From assembly GCA_964639845.1 (NCBI GenBank), contig CAZXHS010000001.1:434001-498000 (forward strand): DNA of 64,000 nucleotides, in the 5' to 3' direction. The DNA comes from Desulfobulbus sp964639845 (lineage in GTDB: Bacteria > Desulfobacterota > Desulfobulbia > Desulfobulbales > Desulfobulbaceae). Shown here piece by piece: positions 47,466-54,894 of the stretch. Each line of letters opens with the position of its first letter. The first letter of the stretch is position 1. Below the pieces are notes generated by a model. That model had not been told where the DNA came from. It saw only the letters and a program-made list of their open reading frames with translations, and ran no database searches. Position numbers and translations under genes: made by a program.

Positions 47466-47786
47466 TCAGAAACGTCGCCGGGTCTCCAGCGACTGAACAA
47501 ACGACGTCCATTGCCAGGGGACCTGTTCAATTTCGACGCCTATGGTTTTGTGCCAGGGGCCGACCATCTCCCAACGCGGCTTGACCCGGAATTTGAAATG
47601 CTGCTCACCACTGACCGCCACTACGGTGAGGCGGTCGAATTTCTTGCCAAATTTCCTGCCCATCTCGGAGAGGCACAACCCCCCCTGGGAAATATCGGCC
47701 ACCGTCGCTGCACAGCAACGGATACCGTCGGAGACGTCGATGGTTATGCCGTTGACTCGAATTCGGGGATGTTTGCGTTGCTCCAT
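47466..47786 (-). CDS. PilZ-domain protein
   Basis: A 106-residue single-domain protein. The cyclic-di-GMP binding signature is present: RKHPR (RxxxR, residues 4-8) and DISQGGLCL (D/NxSxxG). It probably binds c-di-GMP and acts on a partner through protein contact, but no partner gene is adjacent. AGAGGAC lies upstream of the ATG. A tail rich in Arg follows the domain. Confidence 0.88.
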   Translation of the reverse strand: MEQRKHPRIRVNGITIDVSDGIRCCAATVADISQGGLCLSEMGRKFGKKFDRLTVVAVSGEQHFKFRVKPRWEMVGPWHKTIGVEIEQVPWQWTSFVQSLETRRRF

Positions 47787-47880
47787 AAAGTCCTCTTCGT
47801 GTGGCGACGCAGGAACCGGCCTCTAAGATCCGCCCTCACCGAACGGATGTCATTCCAGCCCCTGTCGTCGCGTTCAGCCT

Positions 47881-48366
47881 TTATTCGGCGTTCTCCTCAC
47901 ATTCCTCTCGATAGGGATTGATGGTCATCACTGGACAACAGGCGGTTTTGACCACCTTGTCGGCAACGCTGCCAAACATAATCCGCTCCAAGCCCTTGTA
48001 GCCGTGGGTGCCCATGATGATCAACTGCACCTGTTTTTTGGTCGCATACTTGAGAATTTCCTCGGCGACATCGCCGGAGAGCACCTTGCCGCTCACATTG
48101 GTGACACCAGCCTCGGTCAGCGCGGCCCGCTGCTCCTCGACATAGGTCTCCATCTGCTGCTGGGCAGAGGCAAACAACTCCTCCTCCATGTTGGGCAAAG
48201 AGATGGGGGGAACAAAGAATCCACTGTAATCCTCAAAGGTCTGCACCACGAATACCAGGTGCAACTCGGCTTTGAAGGTACCGGCCACATAGGCCGCTGC
48301 TTTGACGATCTTTCCGGCGTTGTCGGAAAAATCGATGGGGGTCAGGATGCTCTTGATGGTCTGCAT
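47881..48366 (-). CDS. Universal stress protein, UspA family
   Basis: A 161-residue cytoplasmic protein. SILTPIDFSDNAGKIVKAA opens the fold. The ATP-binding signature G-2X-G-9X-G-S is intact: GTHGYKGLERIMFGS. This suggests an ATP-binding member rather than the non-binding UspA type. The start at MQTIKS (48366) has GAGGAGG upstream; the extra 21 codons before it are unlikely. Transcribed alone. Confidence 0.93.
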   Translation of the reverse strand: MQTIKSILTPIDFSDNAGKIVKAAAYVAGTFKAELHLVFVVQTFEDYSGFFVPPISLPNMEEELFASAQQQMETYVEEQRAALTEAGVTNVSGKVLSGDVAEEILKYATKKQVQLIIMGTHGYKGLERIMFGSVADKVVKTACCPVMTINPYREECEENAE

Positions 48367-48497
48367 ATCATACCTCCTCGATTGAGAGTCGATGAAACAA
48401 CCGCTGATCCTGCTCATAACATAGATCAATTACAGAATTTTTCACCAAATTATTTACCATCGGGCAAGGCCTGCGCCGTCATGTACCGACAAAGCAG

Positions 48498-48526
48498 TTG
48501 ACCCTGCCTATCATGGCGAATATATT
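48498..48526 (+). promoter_or_regulatory. Strong candidate promoter of the haem locus
   Basis: TTGACC (48498-48503) and TATATT (48521-48526) are exactly 17 bases apart, about 110 bases upstream of the ahbD-like gene. This is one of the best sigma-70 matches I saw in the window. Confidence 0.6.
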
Positions 48527-48634
48527 CTCCACTCTTTCTTGGACGCCCTCATCGGCGTTAACGCAGGCCCCGGTACGAGCGCGTTTCCGCACACTGCCTC
48601 CTGTCTCTTCTTCCCCTGACCGGATCTGATCGTC

Positions 48635-49687
48635 ATGGAATTCACCCCCAAATGGATCGCCTGGGAAATCACCCGCCGCTGTAACCTGCGCTGTGTGCAT
48701 TGCCGCTCCTCCTCGGAGCTGGACATCCAGGGCCATCCCGACTTTACGCTCGCCGAGGCCAAGGCCATCCTCGATGAGATCCGCGCCTATGCCAATCCGG
48801 TGATGGTGCTCTCCGGCGGGGAACCGCTGTTGCGCGAGGATGTCTTTGACATTGCCCGCTACGGCACCAGCCTTGGCCTGCGCATGTGCATGGCCACCAA
48901 CGGCGCCCTGGTGACACCGGAGATCTGCAGGGAGATGAAAGATTCCGGCATCAAGATGGTGTCGCTGAGTCTTGATGGGGCCAACGCCGCCGTGCATGAT
49001 GATTTTCGCAGCCAACCCGGCGCCTTTGACGGGGTGATGAACGCCATCCGCCTCTTCAACGAACACGGCATCGATTTTCTCGTCAACTCCTCCTTCACCC
49101 GCCGTAATCAGCAGCAGATCCCGGAGATCTACCAACTGGTCAAATCCTTGGGCGCCAAGGCCTGGTACCTGTTCATGATCGTGCCCACCGGCCGGGGTGA
49201 GGAGATTATGGAGGAGCTGATCCCGGCCTCGGAGTACGAGGACATCCTCAACTGGCACTACGATATGGAAAAGGAGGAGCACGACCTGCTGGTCCGTCCC
49301 ACCTGTGCCCCGCAGTACTACCGCATCGTCTTGCAGCGGGCCAAGACCGAGGGAGAGCAGTTCAAGCGCCGCAGCCTCAAATTCTCCACCGGCGGCTCCA
49401 AGGGGTGTCTGGCCGGTCAGTTGATCTGTCTCATTGATGTCGACGGCAATGTCCTACCGTGCAGCTATTTTCCGCTTGCCGCCGGCAACCTGCACCAGCA
49501 ACGTTTCCAGGAGATCTGGGAAACATCGCCGCTCATGCTCGACATGCGCAACTTCGCCGGTTACAAGGACAACTGCGGCCGCTGCGAGTATGTCAATGTC
49601 TGCGGCGGCTGTCGCGCCCGTGCCTATGCCGTCACCGGCGATTACCTGGCCGGCGAGCCTTTTTGCTCCTACCAGCCACGGCGTTAA
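48635..49687 (+). CDS. Radical SAM/SPASM protein, AhbD-like (haem b synthase)
   Basis: A 350-residue radical SAM protein. The SAM cluster motif is CNLRCVHC (Cys16, 20, 23) after a WEITRRCN lead typical of AhbD/NirJ proteins. SGGEPLLRED follows. The C-terminal region has extra cysteines for an auxiliary cluster (GCLAGQLICL, LPCSYF, CGRCEYVNVCGGC). AhbD oxidatively decarboxylates Fe-coproporphyrin III to haem b. The next gene is hemE, which supports a tetrapyrrole role. A related maturase (NirJ- or PqqE-like) is the main alternative. Confidence 0.75.
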   Translation: MEFTPKWIAWEITRRCNLRCVHCRSSSELDIQGHPDFTLAEAKAILDEIRAYANPVMVLSGGEPLLREDVFDIARYGTSLGLRMCMATNGALVTPEICREMKDSGIKMVSLSLDGANAAVHDDFRSQPGAFDGVMNAIRLFNEHGIDFLVNSSFTRRNQQQIPEIYQLVKSLGAKAWYLFMIVPTGRGEEIMEELIPASEYEDILNWHYDMEKEEHDLLVRPTCAPQYYRIVLQRAKTEGEQFKRRSLKFSTGGSKGCLAGQLICLIDVDGNVLPCSYFPLAAGNLHQQRFQEIWETSPLMLDMRNFAGYKDNCGRCEYVNVCGGCRARAYAVTGDYLAGEPFCSYQPRR

Positions 49688-49737
49688 GCAACGCCATCCC
49701 ACCAACCGGCCCTGCCGACAACCCCACCCACGAGCCG

Positions 49738-50763
49738 ATGAACGACACCTTTCTCCAAGCCTGCCGAGGCGAACGCACCGCTTACACCCCGGTCTGGTTC
49801 ATGCGCCAGGCAGGCCGTTATCTCCCCCAGTACCAGCAGGTGCGCGGCAAGGTCAGCTTTCTGGAACTGTGCAAGACCCCGGAGCTGGCCACCGAGGTCA
49901 CCCTGCAACCCATCGAGCTGTTCGGCTTTGACGCGGCGATCCTCTTCTCCGACATCCTCATCCCCATGGAGGCGATGAACCTGGAGCTTGAATTCCATGA
50001 GGGCAAGGGGCCGATCTTCGCCAACCCGGTACGCAGCCAAAAGGCGGTTGATGAGTTGATCGTGCCTATCCCCGAAGAAACCATGCCCTTTGTGCTGGAG
50101 ACCATTCGCCTGCTGCGCTCAAGTCTTCAGGTGCCGTTGATCGGTTTTGCCGGCGCGCCCTTCACTTTGGCCACTTACCTTGTCGAGGGCGGCAGCTCCA
50201 AGGTCTTTTTGCAGACTAAAAAGATGATGTTCCAGGAGCCCAAACTCTACCACAACCTGATGGCCAAGATCACCGCCTGCACCAGCGCCTACCTCCAGGC
50301 TCAGGCACGGGCCGGCGCTCAGGCTCTGCAGCTGTTCGACTCCTGGGTGGGCATCCTTGCCCCCTGCGATTACGAGGAGTTCGCCCTGCCCTATGTGCGT
50401 TCGATCATCAGTGACCTGCACGCCATGACCGATGTGCCGATCATCTATTTTGCCAACAACGGCTCCACCCTCACCCGCCTGACCACCACCGTGGGTGCGG
50501 ATGTGCTCGGCTTTGACTGGCGCCTGCCCATCGGTGAGGCAGTGGCCCGGGCCGGCAACCATGCGGTGCAGGGCAATATTGACCCCCTGGCCCTGTTCCT
50601 GCCCCAGGAACGACTGGAGGCACGCATCAAAACCATGCTCACCGAGGCGCGCGAGGCGCGCGGCTATATCTTCAACCTCGGCCACGGCATTCTTCCCGAG
50701 ACCCCGCCCGAACAAGTGCGGATCGCGGTGGAGGCCGTGCATCGCTTCAGCAACAAGGCCTGA
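49738..50763 (+). CDS. hemE: Uroporphyrinogen decarboxylase
   Basis: A 341-residue cytoplasmic enzyme that converts uroporphyrinogen III to coproporphyrinogen III. WFMRQAGRYLPQYQ carries the substrate-binding arginines, FSDILIPMEAM the catalytic aspartate region, and GFAGAPFTLATYL is canonical. I start at MNDTFLQAC (49738); the 93 upstream codons of the frame lie in the ahbD-like gene and are a shadow. It lies 50 bases after that gene and its TGA overlaps the ATG of the HD gene. Confidence 0.96.
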   Translation: MNDTFLQACRGERTAYTPVWFMRQAGRYLPQYQQVRGKVSFLELCKTPELATEVTLQPIELFGFDAAILFSDILIPMEAMNLELEFHEGKGPIFANPVRSQKAVDELIVPIPEETMPFVLETIRLLRSSLQVPLIGFAGAPFTLATYLVEGGSSKVFLQTKKMMFQEPKLYHNLMAKITACTSAYLQAQARAGAQALQLFDSWVGILAPCDYEEFALPYVRSIISDLHAMTDVPIIYFANNGSTLTRLTTTVGADVLGFDWRLPIGEAVARAGNHAVQGNIDPLALFLPQERLEARIKTMLTEAREARGYIFNLGHGILPETPPEQVRIAVEAVHRFSNKA

Positions 50764-51353
50764 TGAACTCCAGCACCGAGTTGTCCTGCCACTGCCATCT
50801 TCCCACGTTGGCCGAGTGCATCGGCCTCATGGAGCAGTACGCCATGCTGGCCAATATCCGTCACCACTCCCTGGTGGTCGCACGGCTGGCGGCGCAGATT
50901 CAGGAAGGATTGGTCAGTTTTGCACCGGAATGCCCCCAGTCTAACCGCCAGCTGGTGATCAGCGGCGCCCTGCTCCACGACATCGCCAAGACTCCCTGCC
51001 TCAACAGCACTTGCGATCATGCCAAGGAGGGGGGAGCCATCTGCCGCCAGCATGGCTATCCGGAGATCGCCACCATAGTCGAGCAGCATGTGCGGCTCTG
51101 GGCATACGACACCCAGCGTTATGTCAGCGGCCATTTTACAGCCGAGGAAATCGTCTATTATGCCGACAAACGGGTGCGCCATAACGTGGTGGTCAACCTC
51201 GATGAACGGCTGGAATACATCCTTGATCACTATGGCCAGGGCAACGCCAAGCGCGAGGGGTTGATCCGCGACAACTTTGCGATGTGTATCACCTTTGAAG
51301 ACGCCCTCTTCCGTTGGTTGCCCTTCGCCCCGCAGGATCTTGGACGGTTCTGA
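50763..51353 (+). CDS. HD-domain phosphohydrolase
   Basis: A 196-residue protein with an HD metal-binding domain: His34/35 in IRHHSLVVA, the HD pair His72-Asp73 in GALLHDIAKTPC, and a later histidine in VEQHVRLW. Small HD proteins hydrolyse nucleotides or related phosphates; no substrate can be inferred. It is translationally coupled to hemE (TGATG), so it may be part of the haem operon in function or only in transcript. Confidence 0.8.
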   Translation: MNSSTELSCHCHLPTLAECIGLMEQYAMLANIRHHSLVVARLAAQIQEGLVSFAPECPQSNRQLVISGALLHDIAKTPCLNSTCDHAKEGGAICRQHGYPEIATIVEQHVRLWAYDTQRYVSGHFTAEEIVYYADKRVRHNVVVNLDERLEYILDHYGQGNAKREGLIRDNFAMCITFEDALFRWLPFAPQDLGRF

Positions 51354-51479
51354 GAGTATTGCAGCACCTCACTTGCCTATTCCGTTCCCCCGATGCGACA
51401 GACTGGCAGTGGTGCGGGCCATGCCCACTCACCGCCAACAAACTATGTCCAAACAACACCCTGTATACGGAGCCACCCC

Positions 51480-51827
51480 ATGAACCCCTCCTCCTTTGAT
51501 TGGGTCGAACACTACCCGGCGGCTGTCAGCGTCTGCGACACCCAAGGCACCATCATTGCTATGAACCGCCTCGCCGCAGAAATGTTCGCCAAGTACGGTG
51601 GAATGGATCTCATCGGCTCAAGCCTCTTCGCCTGCCACCCCGAGCCCGCCAATATCATCATTCGCCAGATGCTTGCCGAACAGCGGGCCAACACCTACTT
51701 CACCGAACAAAAAGGGGCGCGCAAACTGGTGCATCAAACCCCCTGGTACCATGAGGACCGGTTTGCCGGGCTGGTGGAAACGGTGATTGTGCTGCCGGAA
51801 GAGATGGAGACGAAGAAAAGGGGCTAA
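51480..51827 (+). CDS. Stand-alone PAS-domain protein
   Basis: A 115-residue protein that is one PAS domain: EHYPAAVSVCDTQGTIIAMN at the start, a LIGSSLFACHPEPA turn, and C-terminal strands with WYHEDRFAGLVETVIVLPEE. The CHPEP segment resembles PAS domains beside DUF438, some of which sense redox or haem. No output domain is attached. Start at MNPSSFDW (51480) is chosen by domain fit. It is 126 bases after the HD gene. Confidence 0.78.
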   Translation: MNPSSFDWVEHYPAAVSVCDTQGTIIAMNRLAAEMFAKYGGMDLIGSSLFACHPEPANIIIRQMLAEQRANTYFTEQKGARKLVHQTPWYHEDRFAGLVETVIVLPEEMETKKRG

Positions 51828-51925
51828 CGAGCCAGAGAAAAAGCCTTTTTTGTTCTCATTGCCTGCCCCCTCTATTCTCGCCAAGCATATAACCTATTAA
51901 TTTTACGCTATAGAACGTCGCCCAC

Positions 51926-52396
51926 ATGATTCCAAAATCCAGCTTGAAAGCGACTGCGACCCCAATTCAATTTGAGGAAAATTTTTTCCAAGCATCTGAA
52001 GATGGCTTTGTTCCTCTCACTTCGTTCTCCTCTGAGATTTTTAATTTGTCTGCCGATGATCTACGATCATTTTTTGACCCCGAGGATCGCCTGTACAACA
52101 AATACGAGAATGTTCGACAAGACTTGAGACATAATGTGCTCTATACGAAAAACAACAATGGCGTTGCTGTGTGCGTAGGCGGCATATTTCACGAAGATTT
52201 TTCAGAATTCATACGTCGAACTCGCCTAGCCATTCATGCCAATGACCAGAGGTTTGATCAAGCAATCCAAGAATGGCGGGAACAATCAAACAACGGAGCG
52301 CCCCCCGCTAGAAGCCGCCCGTTGAAACTCCTGGTAGCCAAAGCCTTCAAGTCTCTCGCAACCTTATTCAAATGTTTCGCTGGCACAACCCGTTGA
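51926..52396 (+). CDS. Orphan hypothetical protein, AT-richer than neighbours
   Basis: A 156-residue protein with no signal or membrane segment, ending in a basic Lys/Phe-rich helix (KLLVAKAFKSLATLFK). Codon use is clearly AT-richer than the flanking genes, which suggests recent acquisition. No ribosome site is obvious before the ATG. I recognise no family; it could be a spurious or decayed gene. Confidence 0.4.
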   Translation: MIPKSSLKATATPIQFEENFFQASEDGFVPLTSFSSEIFNLSADDLRSFFDPEDRLYNKYENVRQDLRHNVLYTKNNNGVAVCVGGIFHEDFSEFIRRTRLAIHANDQRFDQAIQEWREQSNNGAPPARSRPLKLLVAKAFKSLATLFKCFAGTTR

Positions 52397-52696
52397 TGGC
52401 CAACGCACTGGACACCCCGACTTTCTATCTACCGATGGCAGGCGTACCCCAAACAAAAGGGGTCAGAGAAAAATTAAGCAGATCCGCAATGAAAGATGGT
52501 TGCTCGACACACAGTCACGAGGAGTAATCTTCCTGGCACAAGCCAATAGACCACACGCAACACACCGTCCATCTCCTCAAAATCACTCCATTCCTTGACA
52601 CACTCCAACAGTTGGGTATACTCAAAGGCAAGAATCAGCCCCCCCTGACAACGCGGAACCGATCCACCCTACGGGTCATATACACAGGAGCCTCTT
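52397..52696. other. Gene-poor stretch with a transposon-type trace
   Basis: 300 bases without a confident gene. ACCCC (52446-52450) and GGGGT (52459-52463) form a hairpin followed by CAGAGAAAAATTAA. GGGGTCAGAG strings of this kind recur beside REP-associated IS200-like transposases in proteobacteria. On the minus strand a frame without a start codon reads from about 52665 to 52475 with plausible protein composition (LAFEYTQLLECVKEWSDFEE), possibly a gene remnant. No ribosome site or family supports it. Confidence 0.35.
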
Positions 52697-53773
52697 ATGA
52701 ACAACCGTCTCTTCACCACGCTTGCCGCTCTTGCCCTGCTGGCACTGATGCCGCTTACCGGCCAGGCTGCCAAGGCCAAGCCTGCGGCCGACAACTTTTC
52801 CGGATACGACGCCGGCAGTCGATATATCCGCATGGCGCAGAACTTTTTCATCTTCTACGATCCCACCACCACCATGGATGTGCCGTACAAGACCACCGGC
52901 ATGACCCGTATCGAGGCGCAGAAGTACATCCTGCAGAAAAGCAATGCCTCGCTGCCACCGTTGCATTGGCAGGCCGGGCTCTATCCACACTGGAAGGGGG
53001 AACTCTGGCTCCCCAACTCGCCCATGGCCTTCAAGCCTTACTACCGCCTGCAAAACTATAAAAAGCCAGAGTTCGCCGCTGCCATCGACCAACTGCCCAC
53101 CACGCCGCAGAGCCCGCCAATGCTGCAAACCGGTCTGATGAAGCTCGAGCACCTGCTTGGCCTGCCCGGCCGCACCGAGCTTTTTTTATTTTCCGACGGC
53201 AAACACATGACAGAGCCCGAACTTGAACCGCAACCGCTGAGCGAAGCACGACTCTTAGCCAGCAAGTACGACATTTGCTTCAACATCGTCTCCAGCGCCG
53301 CCACCGCCAAGGACCGTCAACTGCTCTTGGACATCGCTGCGGTCAACAGTTGCTCCCAGGTGATCGATTTCGACACCGCCTTCAACCATCCCGAGCATCT
53401 GCTGGGTAAGTTGTACATGGATACCCAGGCCAACGGTTTTAACAACATCCTCTTTGATTTCGACAAATCCGCCCTCCGCCCTGAATTTCACGCCCAACTC
53501 GACACCCTGGGACGGTTACTTAAGGAACGGCCGAACATGTATGTGGTGCTCTCCGGCTTCTGCGACAGCATTGGCAGCGAGAGATACAACATCGGCCTAT
53601 CTCAACGCCGCGCCGAGAGCGTGCGCCGCTACCTGCAACGCCATTACGCCATCAAATCCGATCGCATCCTGCTCTACTGGTACGGCTACGCCAATCCCGT
53701 TGCCTCCAACGACACCGAGGATGGGCGCCAGCTCAACCGTCGCGTGACCATCGTGCTGCGTGGGGAGGAGTAA
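52697..53773 (+). CDS. OmpA-family outer-membrane/peptidoglycan-binding protein
   Basis: A 358-residue exported protein with a cleavable signal (LLALMPLTGQAAKA). The N-terminal region (residues about 35-240) contains a possible vWA-like segment (RTELFLFSDGKHMTEPEL) but I cannot assign a family. The C-terminal OmpA/MotB domain has NNILFDFDKSALRPEF, LSGFCDSIGSERYNIGLS and the RRAESVRRYL helix that contacts peptidoglycan. AGGAGCC precedes the ATG. Predicted periplasmic, with possible outer-membrane association. Confidence 0.85.
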   Translation: MNNRLFTTLAALALLALMPLTGQAAKAKPAADNFSGYDAGSRYIRMAQNFFIFYDPTTTMDVPYKTTGMTRIEAQKYILQKSNASLPPLHWQAGLYPHWKGELWLPNSPMAFKPYYRLQNYKKPEFAAAIDQLPTTPQSPPMLQTGLMKLEHLLGLPGRTELFLFSDGKHMTEPELEPQPLSEARLLASKYDICFNIVSSAATAKDRQLLLDIAAVNSCSQVIDFDTAFNHPEHLLGKLYMDTQANGFNNILFDFDKSALRPEFHAQLDTLGRLLKERPNMYVVLSGFCDSIGSERYNIGLSQRRAESVRRYLQRHYAIKSDRILLYWYGYANPVASNDTEDGRQLNRRVTIVLRGEE

Positions 53774-54187
53774 GTTTTCCTGCACCTGCTATTCAAAGGA
53801 CAGCGGTGAATTTTTAACCACGATGCGACGTTGGAAACCTCTCCCCCCTTGGTTGAGATGACAGAGGTGGAGCCACCTGAGTCAAAGCAGGGCGGATTTC
53901 GGTTTCATCCCGAACGCATGTGAGTGATCCCCTTACCGATTATTCTCAGGCCCCAAGGTAGGTACATCGCCCTGCTCCCTTTGATTAACCTTGTTCTTTT
54001 TTCTCCCGCAGAGGCGCTGGGGCGCTGGGGTTTTTTAAAAACCAACCCAACGACTGCCATTGCCCTTATCCCTCTGCGCCTCTGCGAGAACTATGCTCTT
54101 CATTCTGGAGCCCTCTCTTTGGTCGAGACCATTTTTTTCACCCTGCTCCACCCCGATCACATCAGCAGTGATGTCGGCTAGGCACCA
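53774..54187. other. Intergenic region with an inverted repeat element
   Basis: 414 bases without a supported gene; the 85-residue frame at 53924 lacks a ribosome site and protein-like sequence. The notable feature is an 11-base inverted repeat, CGCAGAGGCGC (54007-54017) and GCGCCTCTGCG (54076-54086), around 58 bases. TTCTC flanks recur outside the arms, suggesting a small dispersed element. Confidence 0.5.
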
Positions 54188-54679
54188 TCACTGCTGAACC
54201 GGTGGTGCCGCAGAGGGCGGCGGTGCAACTGGGGTCACCGACTCCGCCGGCGCTGGGGCAGTAGTTGGCGCAGGAGCTGGTTCTGGCGCCGTTGCCTCGT
54301 GAATCAACGACTTACCCTTCTGCCACAAATCTTGTGATTCCTCCTTAGTGGCGTGCCAGGCCTCCTTCGACCGCTCCCCGGCAGTATTGTACAGCTCCTG
54401 CGAACCGGACTTGGTTTTTTCCCACACCTCGGTCGACTCACTCTTCAAGGCGTCCCAGGCGGAACCGGTCGTCTCTTTGGTTGCCTCTGCAACGGCTCCA
54501 GCTGCATCCTGCACCTCACGGCCGGCGGCTTCCCATTTCCCCGGCTCGGCCGGAGCTGGTTGTTGGGCCGGCACGGCTTCGACCGACTGACCACCGTTGC
54601 TATCTGCGGCCCAACCACAAGGATGCACCCCGATCAGGGTGCCGACAACTGCCAGTTGCATCATCCGTATCACTTTCAT
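54188..54679 (-). CDS. Periplasmic protein with tandem 11-residue repeats
   Basis: A 163-residue protein with a signal peptide (LAVVGTLIGVHPCGWAADS). Five contiguous 11-residue units follow around residues 70-125: SAWDALKSEST, EVWEKTKSGSQ, ELYNTAGERSK, EAWHATKEESQ and DLWQKGKSLIH, with an aromatic residue at position 3 of each. Two looser units precede them after KWEAAG. Such hendecads form an amphipathic helix, as in LEA-like or apolipoprotein-like proteins. The tail is Pro/Ala-rich. Function unknown; it may bind membranes or protect against stress. Divergent from the efflux operon. Confidence 0.7.
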   Translation of the reverse strand: MKVIRMMQLAVVGTLIGVHPCGWAADSNGGQSVEAVPAQQPAPAEPGKWEAAGREVQDAAGAVAEATKETTGSAWDALKSESTEVWEKTKSGSQELYNTAGERSKEAWHATKEESQDLWQKGKSLIHEATAPEPAPAPTTAPAPAESVTPVAPPPSAAPPVQQ

Positions 54680-54742
54680 TTATACGCTCCATGATATGAG
54701 TTGAACATTCAACAAGAATAAAGCACGACAACGGTAAAGGCA

Positions 54743-54771
54743 TTGAAAAATTAACTGTTCCACCCTATTTT
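54743..54771 (+). promoter_or_regulatory. Strong candidate promoter of the efflux operon
   Basis: TTGAAA (54743-54748) and TATTTT (54766-54771) are 17 bases apart, about 125 bases upstream of the TolC-family gene. No operator repeat was evident and no dedicated regulator gene lies nearby. Confidence 0.55.
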
Positions 54772-54894
54772 GCAAGCTGGCATTTGCTGATAAAACGCCA
54801 TTGCAGCAGCGAACCGCCTTCTTCCTCTGTATTTTCAGACTGAGCGTGTCAGTCAATCAATTCATAGCCCCTCTCACATCGGAAAAGTTCCCCC

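Noticed and set aside
49459..49737. N-terminal extension of hemE
   Set aside because: The 93 extra codons lie in another frame of the ahbD-like gene and are Arg/Leu/Cys-rich noise; family alignment begins at MNDTF.
53924..54181. 85-residue open frame between the OmpA-type and repeat-protein genes
   Set aside because: No ribosome site, no family-like sequence, and it runs through the inverted repeat element.
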